Shown here in pieces: positions 36,843 to 46,211 of a DNA stretch of 64,000 nucleotides. How positions within the stretch are numbered: the stretch's first letter is position 1; each line of letters starts with the position of its first letter. The position numbers and the translations under genes are program-made. This stretch comes from Thiomicrorhabdus sp. (GTDB taxonomy: Bacteria; Pseudomonadota; Gammaproteobacteria; Thiomicrospirales; Thiomicrospiraceae), in the NCBI RefSeq assembly GCF_963662555.1, contig NZ_OY759719.1, positions 2,066,985 through 2,130,984 on the forward strand. The letters run 5' to 3'. A model generated the notes under the pieces. The model was not told the origin of the DNA and made no database searches. It saw only the letters and a program-made list of their open reading frames with translations.

Positions 36843-37511
36843 ATGCTATCAACCAAGACTAAAACCCCTAAAAAAATCGCTGTACTTATCTCAGGCAATG
36901 GCTCTAACTTGCAGGCTATTATTGATCACCAAAAATCTCACTCAGATTTATATGAAATAGCCCTGGTTATCTCTAACCGTCCGAATGCTTATGGCATTAC
37001 CCGAGCTCAAAATGCCAATATCCAAACTTTAGTGGTTGACCATAAACTGTACGACACACGTGACTCTTTTGATGCCGTTTTGCAAAAAGCTCTTGATGAA
37101 GTTGAGATTGATTTAGTGGTGCTAGCAGGCTTTATGCGTATTTTGACCACTGAATTTACCAAACATTATTTAGGCAAAATGCTTAATATCCATCCATCCC
37201 TTCTTCCTAAATACACGGGGTTAAATACACACCAACGTGCTCTTGAGGCAGGCGATTCTAAACACGGTCTTAGTGTTCATTTTGTAACAGCTGAACTTGA
37301 TGGTGGGCCAGTTATTTTGCAAGCCGAAGTGAATATTAACGCTGAGGATACCGAAGAAACTCTTGCTAATAAAGTCCACACCTTAGAACATATTGCGTAC
37401 CCGCAAGTAGTTGAATGGTTTGTTTCTGGTAAACTGGAATTAAAAAACAACCAGGCCTGGTTAAATCAAAGCTGTATTCACACTCCGCTATTGTTAAATA
37501 CACTGAATTAA
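36843..37511 (+). CDS. purN: Phosphoribosylglycinamide formyltransferase
   Basis: 222 aa. PurN transfers a formyl group from 10-formyl-THF to GAR. Visible motifs are KIAVLISGNGSNLQAIID (phosphate binding), DLVVLAGFMRIL, NIHPSLLPKYTGLNTHQRAL (catalytic Asn and His, formyltransferase signature), and SVHFVTAELDGGPVILQAEV with the catalytic Asp. It lies 167 bp after purM. The palindrome at 37449-37462 encodes NQAWLN near the C-terminus. Confidence 0.95.
   Translation: MLSTKTKTPKKIAVLISGNGSNLQAIIDHQKSHSDLYEIALVISNRPNAYGITRAQNANIQTLVVDHKLYDTRDSFDAVLQKALDEVEIDLVVLAGFMRILTTEFTKHYLGKMLNIHPSLLPKYTGLNTHQRALEAGDSKHGLSVHFVTAELDGGPVILQAEVNINAEDTEETLANKVHTLEHIAYPQVVEWFVSGKLELKNNQAWLNQSCIHTPLLLNTLN
37449..37462. 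repeat. CCAGGCCTGG palindrome, inside purN
   Basis: The core is extended to 14 bp (AACCAGGCCTGGTT) and is read as N-Q-A-W-L near the end of purN. Confidence 0.9.
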
Positions 37512-37559
37512 CGCATGCTGTAAATATTACTCGCTTTGCTTGTTAAATGGAGACACTCT

Positions 37560-38363
37560 ATGTTGGCAAAAGAAAATAATATAATTTACCCAAAGAGCTT
37601 AGCTAAAAACAGCCTTTTGCTAGACCGCTCAAATAAAGTTTGTCAAAGCTTAGTGGGCTTTATCATGTTATTTCTGAGTTTATTTATTTCTCTACCGGCA
37701 TATTCTGTTGAGCTACCAAACTTTAAAGCGGTATTTGATGTGGAAGCGATAGGCATTACTCTTGGACAAGCCAAACAAAGTTTTATTTGCCAACAACAAA
37801 AGTGCACATTAAAAAGTGATGCTAAGCCATCAGGTTTAGCAGCTGCATTTTTTAAAGACTCATCTCATGAAACGGTTCAGCTTCTTCAAAACGACAATCA
37901 ACTAAATTGGTTAAGCTACCACAAGCTGGGTATCAGCTATAAAGGTGATAAAGCCAAAGAAAAACACCTCAATCTCACCTATAACGCTAAAACAGACATG
38001 GTTGATTACCCACAAAAAAAACGTGAATGGCCAATGAGAGAAAATCTATTTGATAGTGTCTCGATTGCTTATGCCATTCAGCACGCTATATTAAACAAAC
38101 AACCAATTGACAACTTCACACTTCAAGATAGCAATTTTCAAGATAAGCTTATCCATAAAGCCACTGATAAGCACAATTTTGTTGATTTAGACTTTGCTGA
38201 TGACAGTTTAGATGCGGTTAAATACAGCTTTACTAGCAACCATGTAAATATTGAGTTGTGGTTATTACCAAAATATAATTATTTTCCAGGTAAAATACGC
38301 ATAGTTAATAAAGAAGAAAAAACCATAACACTCTCTTTAGCAGAGCCACCCAACTTTTTGTAA
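37560..38363 (+). CDS. DUF3108 periplasmic protein
   Basis: 267 aa from ATG 37560, preceded by GGAG; a TTG at 37536 is in frame but lies ahead of that site. A hydrophobic segment (about residues 30-55) serves as signal or anchor, ending in PAYSV. The mature part matches DUF3108: FKAVFDVEAIGITLGQAKQSF, repeated polar strands, LFDSVSIAYAI and a final FPGKIRIVNKE. Family function is unknown. purM-purN-DUF3108 is a recurrent gammaproteobacterial order. Confidence 0.8.
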   Translation: MLAKENNIIYPKSLAKNSLLLDRSNKVCQSLVGFIMLFLSLFISLPAYSVELPNFKAVFDVEAIGITLGQAKQSFICQQQKCTLKSDAKPSGLAAAFFKDSSHETVQLLQNDNQLNWLSYHKLGISYKGDKAKEKHLNLTYNAKTDMVDYPQKKREWPMRENLFDSVSIAYAIQHAILNKQPIDNFTLQDSNFQDKLIHKATDKHNFVDLDFADDSLDAVKYSFTSNHVNIELWLLPKYNYFPGKIRIVNKEEKTITLSLAEPPNFL

Positions 38364-38384
38364 AAAAACATTGAAAACAACCAT

Positions 38385-39002
38385 ATGAAACTAAGTGATA
38401 GAGACATCATCCAACATCTTAAGATTGGTAAAATCGTCATAAGCCCAGAACCAGGCCCTGAAAAAATCAAAGGCATCAGTGTTGATTTACGTTTAGACAA
38501 TCGTTTTAGAGTCTTTAATGACCACACCGCACCTTACATTGATCTAAGTGGTCCAAAAGACGAAGTTCAAAAAATCATGGATACCGTAATGGGTGATGAA
38601 ATTTTAATCGCTGAAGATCAAGCGTTCTTTTTACACCCTGGTGAACTCGCTCTTGCAGCGACTTTTGAATCTATAACCATTCCTGACGATTTAGTTGGCT
38701 GGCTTGATGGTCGTTCAAGTTTAGCTCGACTTGGCTTGATGGTTCACGTTACCGCTCACCGAATTGATCCAGGCTGGCATGGCCAGATTGTTTTAGAAAT
38801 ATTTAACAGTGGTAAATTACCTTTAGCCCTTAGACCAGGCATGGATATTTGTGCCATCAACTTTGAAACACTCTCAAGTGCCGCATCAAAACCATACAAT
38901 AAACGTGCCGATGCCAAATACAAAAACCAAACAGGACCAACTTCAAGCCGTATTAATGAAGATCAAAAGCTTAATGAACGCCAATTAGACTTACTTAATT
39001 AA
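38385..39002 (+). CDS. dcd: dCTP deaminase
   Basis: 205 aa (E. coli Dcd, 193 aa). It deaminates dCTP to dUTP, feeding thymidylate synthesis. The family motifs are present: [40 protein letters not shown] (Ser, Arg and His of the trimeric active site), [21 protein letters not shown], and [15 protein letters not shown] near the end. It starts 21 bp after the DUF3108 gene and is probably co-transcribed. Confidence 0.95.
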   Translation: MKLSDRDIIQHLKIGKIVISPEPGPEKIKGISVDLRLDNRFRVFNDHTAPYIDLSGPKDEVQKIMDTVMGDEILIAEDQAFFLHPGELALAATFESITIPDDLVGWLDGRSSLARLGLMVHVTAHRIDPGWHGQIVLEIFNSGKLPLALRPGMDICAINFETLSSAASKPYNKRADAKYKNQTGPTSSRINEDQKLNERQLDLLN

Positions 39003-39258
39003 AGTTTACTTAACTTTTACTTAACATATATTTACACCGCTTAGTTTTTGCACGCCCTGCACTCACCTTGGGTAAAGACTAATCATCAATACTCTGCAAT
39101 ATTCTCATTGTCATAATGATTTAAGAGTTATATTGAAAATCTAGTTCTATAATTAGAGCTAGATAAATGCAGTATTGTTTGTGCATCTTATCATTCTTAA
39201 CCCAAACCAAATTCTTATCTTTTTGAGTTTTAACTCTATATTCTGAGACCTCTAAATC

Positions 39259-39684
39259 ATGAAAACCATACTTAAAAAAAACATATTAAAAGCATCTCTT
39301 TTCTTACTTATTAGCTTTGGCATGACAACACCTTCTTATGCTGAAAACATGAGTGGTTTAGATACTCCAAATATGAGAGACATGATTGCTCAGATGAACA
39401 AAATGCAAGAGTGTTTAATGCAGGTAGATGAAAACGAATTACTAAACTACCAATCAGAAAGCAACCAACTTGAAAACGAACTGAATACACTTTGCAAACA
39501 AGGTAAACGTGAAGAAGCTCAAAGCAAAGCGGTAGCTTTTGGTAAGAAAATAACTAACTCAAAAGCGTTTAAAACCATTCAATCTTGCACGAAGGATATG
39601 GAAAAAAACCAATTTATGCCTAGCCCTCCAAGTTTTGATGAGTTAGAAAAATACAACATTTGTGATCAGCTTAATAAACAATAA
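39259..39684 (+). CDS. Hypothetical secreted protein with four cysteines
   Basis: 141 aa. A signal peptide (about residues 1-28, PSYA-E) is followed by a short helical, Met/Gln/Asn-rich region. The mature protein has four Cys (MQECLMQ, NTLCKQG, IQSCTKD, YNICDQL), which could form two disulfides. No family recognised. The copper-binding character suggested by the Met-rich start (GLDTPNMRDMIAQMNKMQEC) is speculation. Confidence 0.65.
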   Translation: MKTILKKNILKASLFLLISFGMTTPSYAENMSGLDTPNMRDMIAQMNKMQECLMQVDENELLNYQSESNQLENELNTLCKQGKREEAQSKAVAFGKKITNSKAFKTIQSCTKDMEKNQFMPSPPSFDELEKYNICDQLNKQ

Positions 39685-39886
39685 TGGCATCTTAGTAGCC
39701 CTCACCCTTTACATAGGCGTATAGGCGGCTCACAACATATTAGATAAAACTAATTTGCTTTAGTATTAAATATACTGAATTGACCCTAGATGAAATAATC
39801 TGGATACTCTAAGGTCTCTTAATGAAAGGCCCTTTTTTTAAATTATTTAGGCCAATTTGTCACTGAAGTTAGATAAGGAGCAAAGT

Positions 39887-40627
39887 ATGCTCGATGTGTT
39901 TAAAAATTTATGGTTTCGAGATGTAAAGGAGCAAACCCTTTTTATCAATGATGTTGCCGTTCGTATTCGTGCAGGGATCCTACTCTTAATTCCAATCTTT
40001 ATGGGGATAACACTTTTTGATGCGGTTTTTGGTAGCCATTGGGTTGTAGATGGAAACACAGCCGTAGATACTTACGATACAAACTGGGATGACCAAATCA
40101 TCTACCAAGTAGAAGCAACAAGACGTGTCTATGACTGGACTCTTCAAACAGGTGTGCTTTTTTATGGATTGTTTGAAATGATTGCAGGTATGTTTGTCAT
40201 CACCTCAAGACTTTCACCAACCGTTTATATTTCTGCTTTTTTAGCCCGTAAGGTTCCACCTGTTTGGAAACCTCTTGTTCCAAAACGTTTTGCTTGGACT
40301 TTAGGCTCTTCGTTTATTTTGGTATGTTTAGTATTCTTTAATCCAAGCACCGTTGCAGGATGGGTCAATGCGATTGCTGGTTCTACTTTATTACCAGAAA
40401 CTTACAACTTCTTGCCTTACTGGATTCCATTAACACTGGTATGGGTTTGTTTTGGTTTTATGTGGCTTGAAGCAACGCTTGGTTTTTGCGTAGGCTGTAA
40501 AATTCACTCTTTACTCGTTATGCTTGGTATTCTTAAAGAAGAGTGCGTAGAGTGTAACAATATAGATTGGGATGAAATCGCCCGCAAACATAAAGAGAAA
40601 CAGTTAGCAGAAAACCCTGCAAACTAA
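39887..40627 (+). CDS. DUF4395-like membrane protein
   Basis: 246 aa from ATG 39887, which has AAGGAG upstream; an earlier in-frame start at 39857 lacks one. About four transmembrane helices (near residues 28-46, 88-110, 138-158, 180-205). NDVAVRIRAG at the N-terminus, the FAWTLGSSF region and the terminal LEATLGFCVGCKIHSLL match DUF4395. The CVGC pair and a following CVEC give four Cys near the C-terminus, suggestive of metal or redox function. Related proteins are often seen with thioredoxins or sulfur metabolism genes; role unknown. Confidence 0.7.
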   Translation: MLDVFKNLWFRDVKEQTLFINDVAVRIRAGILLLIPIFMGITLFDAVFGSHWVVDGNTAVDTYDTNWDDQIIYQVEATRRVYDWTLQTGVLFYGLFEMIAGMFVITSRLSPTVYISAFLARKVPPVWKPLVPKRFAWTLGSSFILVCLVFFNPSTVAGWVNAIAGSTLLPETYNFLPYWIPLTLVWVCFGFMWLEATLGFCVGCKIHSLLVMLGILKEECVECNNIDWDEIARKHKEKQLAENPAN

Positions 40628-40651
40628 TTCATCATCCATTTTATGTTTTTT

Positions 40652-40683
40652 ACAGGCCTGGTATTACCAGGCCTGTTTATTTA
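40652..40683 (+). terminator. Terminator-like hairpin built from two palindrome copies
   Basis: ACAGGCCTGGTA (40652-40663) pairs with TACCAGGCCTGT (40665-40676) across one base, followed by TTATTTAT. Each arm is itself a near copy of the window's CCAGGCCTGG repeat. It lies 25 bp after the DUF4395-like gene. Confidence 0.75.
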
Positions 40684-40693
40684 TAAAACAAAT

Positions 40694-40729
40694 TTCTAAT
40701 ATTAGTTCTAATATTGGTTCTCTAATATT
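40694..40729. repeat. Short tandem repeat of TTCTAATATT
   Basis: Three copies with a 12-bp period, the last slightly altered, in the gap between the convergent DUF4395-like and arfB genes. Confidence 0.6.
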
Positions 40730-40796
40730 AATAAAGTAAAAGTAATTACCACTGTCAAATTTGGCAATACCAAGCACACTCTTTACATCTACTCTA

Positions 40797-41210
40797 TTAA
40801 TAATCCAACTTACCACGCAATGATTTAATCTGACTACGTTTAGACTTACCTTCTAAACGCCTTTTTTGGGAACCTTTTGTTGGTTTTGTAGCAACTCTCA
40901 CCTTCTCCACGACCGTTACTGATTTAACCAACTCAATTAATCGTTGAATCGCATCTTCTCTATTTTTTTCTTGGGTACGAAACTTTTGAGCTTTAATAAT
41001 CAGCACCCCTTCTTTACTGATTCGTTTATCTCGTAAAGCAAGCAGTTTAGACTTATAAATTTCTGGGAGTGTAGAGGCATTAATATCAAACCGTAAGTGT
41101 ATTGCTGAAGCGACCTTATTCACATTTTGACCACCCGCACCCTGTGAACGAATCGCGATTAATTCAACTTCATCATCAGGTATCGATACATACTTAGAAA
41201 TACAAATCAT
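40797..41210 (-). CDS. arfB: Alternative ribosome-rescue factor ArfB
   Basis: 137 aa (E. coli YaeJ/ArfB, 140 aa). It hydrolyses peptidyl-tRNA on stalled ribosomes. The catalytic GGQ is residues 26-28 in RSQGAGGQNVNKVASAIHLRFD, and the basic C-terminal tail (RRLEGKSKRSQIKSLRGK) is the part that enters the empty mRNA channel. The start MICISKYVSIPDDEVEL aligns with the family. Confidence 0.93.
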   Translation of the reverse strand: MICISKYVSIPDDEVELIAIRSQGAGGQNVNKVASAIHLRFDINASTLPEIYKSKLLALRDKRISKEGVLIIKAQKFRTQEKNREDAIQRLIELVKSVTVVEKVRVATKPTKGSQKRRLEGKSKRSQIKSLRGKLDY

Positions 41211-41241
41211 AAAAAATCACCTAATAGGCGTGTAATTAAAT

Positions 41242-41270
41242 AATAAAAAACCATGACTAGCATGGTTTCT
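41242..41270 (-). terminator. Minus-strand terminator of ilvA
   Basis: On the minus strand AAACCATG and CATGGTTT pair around a 5-base loop and are followed by TTTATTATTT, 35 bp past the ilvA stop. Confidence 0.75.
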
Positions 41271-41304
41271 AATTAACAAACAATTAATAGTAACTAAGGT
41301 TACT

Positions 41305-42834
41305 TTAGTCATTTTTAGGGCGTAAAAACAACTGATATCCAGGATTTTCTTGCTCATTAACAAAAGGATAACCCAAACTTTCTAAATAAGCCTCAAAGTC
41401 TGCATGTTGTTCTGGGGGCACTTGAACACCAACCAAAACACGGCCATAGGCTGCACCATGATTACGGTAATGAAACAGGCTGATATTCCACTCTTCACTC
41501 ATGTGAATTAAAAAGTTTAATAATGCACCAGGACGTTCTGGAAATTGAAAACGATACAACAACTCATTCTGTACGCCGTTAGCATGGCCACCTACCATAT
41601 ACCGTAAATGCAACTTAGCCATTTCATTATCAGTCATATCCTGAACAGGATAGTTTGCATTTTTTAGCTCTGACAAAATAGCTTCTTTTTCAGCAATTCC
41701 ACCTTCAGTTCGTACACCTACAAAAACAACCGCATGATTTTCATCTGAAAAACGATAATTAAATTCTGTAATTGAACGGCGTTTACCTAACAATTCACAA
41801 AACTGTTTAAAACTACCTGGCGTCTCATCGATAGTAACCGCATAAATTGCTTCACGTTTTTCACCTAATTCCGTTCTTTCAGAAATATGGCGTAAACGAT
41901 CAAAATTCATATTGGCACCACTCACTGTGGCCGCCATATTCAGTCCAGATATTTGGTATTTCTCAACAAACTTTTTGACCCCTGCTACAGCTAAAGCCCC
42001 TGCGGGTTCAGCAATTGCTCGAGTATCTTCAAAAATATCTTTTACCGCTGCAGATATTTCATCCGTTGTAACGGTAATCATTTCATCCACACAGGTTGTA
42101 GCAATTCTAAAAGGAATCTCCCCTACTTGGGCAACGGCTACACCATCAGCAAAAATTCCAACCTCATCTAAAACTACTCTGCTGTTGGCTTTTAAAGCTT
42201 CAGTCATACATGCCGCATCTTCTGGTTCAACTCCAATCACTCTGGTTTTAGGAGAAACCTGTTTAATGACAGAAGCAATACCCGCAATCAAACCACCACC
42301 ACCAACACAAACAAAAATCACATCAAACGGTTTGCTTTTTTGACGTATCATCTCAAGAGCTACAGTAGCTTGACCGGCAATAACATCTAAATCGTCATAA
42401 GGATGAATATAGGTTAACTTTTGTTCCTCAACCAACTTCTTTGCATACGCTGAAGCCTGGTCATAAGAATCGCCAATTAACACCACATTGCCGCCCATGT
42501 CTTTAACTGCATTTACCTTAATAGGAGGTGTGGTTTCAGGCATTACAATCGTGGCTTTAACACCAAGTTTACCGGCTGCCAAAGCAACACCTTGAGCATG
42601 ATTTCCTGCTGATGCAGCAATAACACCAGCTTTTTTCTCTTCATCACTTAATTGCACCATGCGATTATAAGCACCGCGTAATTTAAATGAAAAAACAGGC
42701 TGTAAGTCTTCTCGCTTTAACCAAATATTATTTTGTAGTCTTTTTGATAATAATGGAGCAAGTTCCAGAGGGGTTTCTCTAGCAACATCATAAATAGGAG
42801 CCATTAAGGCTCTTTTGAGAATTTCTTCTGGCAT
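41305..42834 (-). CDS. ilvA: Threonine ammonia-lyase, biosynthetic
   Basis: 509 aa (E. coli IlvA, 514 aa). It deaminates threonine to 2-oxobutanoate, the first step to isoleucine. The PLP domain (about 1-320) shows the Schiff-base Lys in VFSFKLRGAYNRM, the ASAGNHAQGVA loop and GGGGLIAGIA. Two C-terminal ACT-like domains (about 328-400 and 420-500), the second with FQFPERPGALLNFLI, are the regulatory part that gives isoleucine feedback in homologues. The length shows the biosynthetic, not catabolic, form. Confidence 0.94.
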   Translation of the reverse strand: MPEEILKRALMAPIYDVARETPLELAPLLSKRLQNNIWLKREDLQPVFSFKLRGAYNRMVQLSDEEKKAGVIAASAGNHAQGVALAAGKLGVKATIVMPETTPPIKVNAVKDMGGNVVLIGDSYDQASAYAKKLVEEQKLTYIHPYDDLDVIAGQATVALEMIRQKSKPFDVIFVCVGGGGLIAGIASVIKQVSPKTRVIGVEPEDAACMTEALKANSRVVLDEVGIFADGVAVAQVGEIPFRIATTCVDEMITVTTDEISAAVKDIFEDTRAIAEPAGALAVAGVKKFVEKYQISGLNMAATVSGANMNFDRLRHISERTELGEKREAIYAVTIDETPGSFKQFCELLGKRRSITEFNYRFSDENHAVVFVGVRTEGGIAEKEAILSELKNANYPVQDMTDNEMAKLHLRYMVGGHANGVQNELLYRFQFPERPGALLNFLIHMSEEWNISLFHYRNHGAAYGRVLVGVQVPPEQHADFEAYLESLGYPFVNEQENPGYQLFLRPKND

Positions 42835-43252
42835 TTATATTCCTAAAAATAAGCAGTATTTATTCAGAGTTTAAATCAAAACAGAACCACTGCAATGCAA
42901 TGTTTAAAATTTAATTTATTATAGCATTCAGGCAGAGCAATAACTTATGCATATAGAGGCTTATTTATAATTGTTTAACCATTTATTCTGGTGAATTTTA
43001 TTTAGATCAGCTGTAACTAATAAACATGTTAAATATTCACTAATTAATTCTCTAAATACTCCATCAAAAATAATTTTAATCACCTATTTATCGTTTTCTT
43101 AACCCTTATCAACAATCAAAACTTACTCAATAGTATACTCATCACCTGTTAAGCTTTGAGCCTTATACTCATCACTTTCTTAAAAGTGTTTTACTTGCTC
43201 AATACTTACAATACACCGCAATTCAATTAATAATATTTACGTAGAGGTAGAG
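42835..43252. other. Regulatory gap upstream of the copper cluster
   Basis: 418 bp between divergent ilvA and the TonB-dependent receptor. It contains two direct repeats of TATACTCATCAC and, just before the receptor, an AGAGGTAGAG ribosome-binding site. The rest is AT-rich without a reading frame I can support. Confidence 0.55.
43134..43175. promoter_or_regulatory. Pair of 12-bp direct repeats, possible operator
   Basis: TATACTCATCAC occurs exactly at 43134-43145 and 43164-43175, a 30-bp spacing that is close to three helical turns. It lies about 80-120 bp upstream of the copper receptor start. The binding protein is unknown. Confidence 0.45.
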
Positions 43253-45280
43253 ATGTTTTCATACAAAAAAATCAATATTGCGATACTTACAGCTTGCTTA
43301 GCACCAGGCTATGCTTTTGCAACAGATTTAGATCCAATTGAGGTTTCTACAACAAAAGAACAAACGCAACAAACCACAGTAGAAGCATCTGCATTATTGG
43401 ATACCGGAAACTCAGAAACAGGTACAACTTTACGTCAAATACCAGGTGTTGACGCTTCTCGCATGGGAGGTCACGGTGTAGATCTAGTGATTCGTGGACA
43501 AAGTGCTTCACAGTTAAACGTACTGATTGATGGTGCTAAAATTGAAGGTGGTTGCCCTAACCGCATGGATCCACCAACTGCTTATGCAGAAATGAGTAGC
43601 TTTGATGAAGTTACTGTTATTAAAGGTGTTAAATCAGTTACTTACGGTTCAGGAGGTACAGGTGGTACTGTTCTTTTTGAACGTAATGCACCAACCTTTG
43701 AAGAAGGTAAACCTTATAACGGTGAAATTAATTTAGGCACAACAAGTAATGGTTTAACTAAAGATATGAACGCCACCGTTTCTGCAGGTGGTAATAAAGG
43801 TTACATTGTTCTACAAGGCTCAAAAAAATCAGCTGATAACTATAAAGATGGTGATAACAATACTGTTAAATCAAGCTATGAAAGCCAGCAAGGCCACGTA
43901 GATTTAGGTTGGACTCCTAATGAAAACAATGAACTTCGTTTCTCTTATGAAAACACCTTAGTTGAAGACGCTCTATTTGCTGGTGCATCAATGGATTCAC
44001 CAAAATCCGATGGTACAACCACACGTTTAAACTATAAAGGCTCCAACCTTTCTGAAAACATTCAAAATATTGAAGTTAATCTCTACAACTCAGAAGTTGA
44101 CCATGTTATGGATAACTACACCTTAAGAGATAATACGACTGGTAAGTTGTCTGTAAACAAGACCAATGTTAAAACACAGGGCGCAAAAATAAAAGCGACG
44201 AGTATGTTCGGACATACTAAACTGGATTACGGTGTGCAGTTTGAAGGCGTTGAGAAAATGTCTACATTATCAAATGCCCAAAATGATAAAAGCATGTGGT
44301 TTATGTGGCCTGATGTTAAAACAGAAACTAAGAGTATCTTTGCTGAATCTACCTCATTCTTTAAAGACAACCAAAAGGTTATTTTAGGTCTTCGTTACGA
44401 TGCTGTTGAATCAAAAGCCAATAAAGCCAATACTGCAACAGATACTGGAAACCTAGCAACTAACTTATACTCTTCAACTTACGCAACTACATATAACGGT
44501 GAAACAAAGAACGATGATGCTAATTTAAATGGCTTAATTCGTTATGAACGTACTTACGATAATAATTTAAATGTGTTCACAGCTTTAAGCCGAACTCACC
44601 GTTATCCTGATGCAACTGAATTGTATATAGTTAAAGGTGGCACTGGAGCATGGGTAGGTAATCCAAACCTAAAACCAGAGCAACACAACCAGTTTGATAT
44701 TGGTGTCTCACAAGATTTTAAAGATTCAAACTGGTCATTATCGGCATACTATGATGTTGTTAATGATTATATTTTGCGTGACTCTAGTAACAATCAAGCA
44801 TCTATTACACCTGCAAATAGAACCGTTTACTTAAATAAAGATGCAACATTATTCGGTATTGAAGCATCTGGTAGTGTTAAAGCGACAAAACACATCACTG
44901 TTGGTGGTAATGCAAGCTTAGCTAATGGAACCAATGAAACCGATCATCGCAACCTAAGCAATATTGCACCGCTTTCGGGTAGTGTTTTTGCAGATTACTC
45001 AGCTTCTAACTGGAACGTAGGTTCACGCTTTAACTTTGCAACAAACCAAGATTCAGTCAATAGTGAGTTTAATGAACTAGCTACTCCTGGTTGGAATACG
45101 GTTGATGTATTTGGTCATTATAAAATTAATAAAATGTTTAAACTTTCTGCCGGAGTTGATAATTTATTTGACCACGCCTATTACACATATATGAACCGCA
45201 CAGACGTTACGTCTGGTAATACTTATAAAGTCTATGAACCTGGCCGTGTTATTTGGGCTAAGTTAAACGCTAAATTTTAA
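43253..45280 (+). CDS. TonB-dependent copper receptor (OprC/NosA type)
   Basis: 675 aa outer-membrane receptor. A signal peptide (GYAFA-T, about 1-23) precedes a plug domain (about 30-150) and a 22-strand-type barrel ending in Phe. The plug contains GGCPNRMDPPTAY, which is characteristic of the OprC/NosA family. Cys101 and Met105 (CxxxM) and His283-x-Met285 (DHVMD) match the CxxxM-HxM copper site known in Pseudomonas OprC, with nearly the same separation. SCO and PCuAC genes follow, which supports copper import for oxidase assembly. AGAGGTAGAG precedes the start. Confidence 0.92.
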   Translation: MFSYKKINIAILTACLAPGYAFATDLDPIEVSTTKEQTQQTTVEASALLDTGNSETGTTLRQIPGVDASRMGGHGVDLVIRGQSASQLNVLIDGAKIEGGCPNRMDPPTAYAEMSSFDEVTVIKGVKSVTYGSGGTGGTVLFERNAPTFEEGKPYNGEINLGTTSNGLTKDMNATVSAGGNKGYIVLQGSKKSADNYKDGDNNTVKSSYESQQGHVDLGWTPNENNELRFSYENTLVEDALFAGASMDSPKSDGTTTRLNYKGSNLSENIQNIEVNLYNSEVDHVMDNYTLRDNTTGKLSVNKTNVKTQGAKIKATSMFGHTKLDYGVQFEGVEKMSTLSNAQNDKSMWFMWPDVKTETKSIFAESTSFFKDNQKVILGLRYDAVESKANKANTATDTGNLATNLYSSTYATTYNGETKNDDANLNGLIRYERTYDNNLNVFTALSRTHRYPDATELYIVKGGTGAWVGNPNLKPEQHNQFDIGVSQDFKDSNWSLSAYYDVVNDYILRDSSNNQASITPANRTVYLNKDATLFGIEASGSVKATKHITVGGNASLANGTNETDHRNLSNIAPLSGSVFADYSASNWNVGSRFNFATNQDSVNSEFNELATPGWNTVDVFGHYKINKMFKLSAGVDNLFDHAYYTYMNRTDVTSGNTYKVYEPGRVIWAKLNAKF

Positions 45281-45316
45281 TACTTAATTACTTTTTAGCA
45301 AAAAATATCTTTATAC

Positions 45317-45353
45317 AATAAAGCCATTCATTGCCAAAATGAATGGCTTTATT
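45317..45353 (+). terminator. Strong terminator after the copper receptor
   Basis: AATAAAGCCATTCATT pairs with AATGAATGGCTTTATT over 16 bp around a 5-base loop, 37 bp past the receptor stop. The SCO and PCuAC genes therefore probably have their own promoter or depend on read-through. Confidence 0.8.
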
Positions 45354-45405
45354 GTCTTTAAAGAAGTAAAAAATTAACCTTTTATAACAAAATAAAGAGA
45401 TTTCA

Positions 45406-46008
45406 ATGAATACAAAAGTCGTATTATTTATCGTTGCTTTAAGTATTGTTCTAGGAACTATTTGGGTTGCTCAACCTTTTAAACAACCGCAAAACAATCA
45501 TGCAAAAATTATCTCTGATGAAAAACCTAAAGGTGGTGATTTTACCTTGAAAGGCATTAACGGCAATATCAAGTTAAGTGATTTTAAAGGCAAACTTGTA
45601 TTACTTTATTTTGGTTACACTTTTTGCCCTGACATCTGCCCAACCAACTTAGGTAACATTTCTGTTGCTTATCATCAACTTACTCAAAAACAAAAAGACG
45701 GTTTACAAATTATTTTTGTCTCAGTTGATCCTGAACGTGATACCCCAAAACGTTTACAGCAGTACGTAAACTATTTTGATGCCAATATGATTGGATTAAC
45801 CAGTGATCCCGCCACAATTGCGAAAGTGGCAAAAAAATATGGCGTTGTATACGCTAAGGTAGATGATCCAAATAACGGTACTAACTATGCCGTTGACCAC
45901 TCAGCCTTTACTTATGTAGTAGATCCAAATGGCAAACTGCAAAAACAACTTCCTCATGCCACTTCACCGGATGTGTTTGTAAAAACCGTTCAAGAATATG
46001 AAAAATAA
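45406..46008 (+). CDS. SCO1/SenC-family copper chaperone
   Basis: 200 aa. An N-terminal membrane anchor (about residues 5-24) holds a periplasmic thioredoxin fold. The copper ligands are Cys74 and Cys78 in FCPDICPTNL and His165 in AVDHSAFTY. SCO proteins deliver copper to the CuA site of cytochrome c oxidase and can reduce it. It lies between the copper receptor and the PCuAC gene. Confidence 0.93.
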   Translation: MNTKVVLFIVALSIVLGTIWVAQPFKQPQNNHAKIISDEKPKGGDFTLKGINGNIKLSDFKGKLVLLYFGYTFCPDICPTNLGNISVAYHQLTQKQKDGLQIIFVSVDPERDTPKRLQQYVNYFDANMIGLTSDPATIAKVAKKYGVVYAKVDDPNNGTNYAVDHSAFTYVVDPNGKLQKQLPHATSPDVFVKTVQEYEK

Positions 46009-46211
46009 ATAACAATGAGAGCGTTGCACGAGATCACAAACAAATAAAAATGGCTAAAATTTAACTGCTTTTTGTTCTAAAACTTGTTAATAGCTAGCTA
46101 TTAACTGCGTTTCAGGCCTCAATCAGTAAAAATTTTTACCCTCAAGGGGTACTTACGTCAATTTTTCTTTCGTCCATGACTCATGCAAAGCTCTCAAAAA
46201 AGGAATACACC

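Noticed and set aside
41912-42343. 143-codon frame on the plus strand opposite ilvA
   Set aside because: It is the shadow of the conserved PLP domain of ilvA; its Ala/Ser/Thr-rich composition is what the antisense of that region gives.
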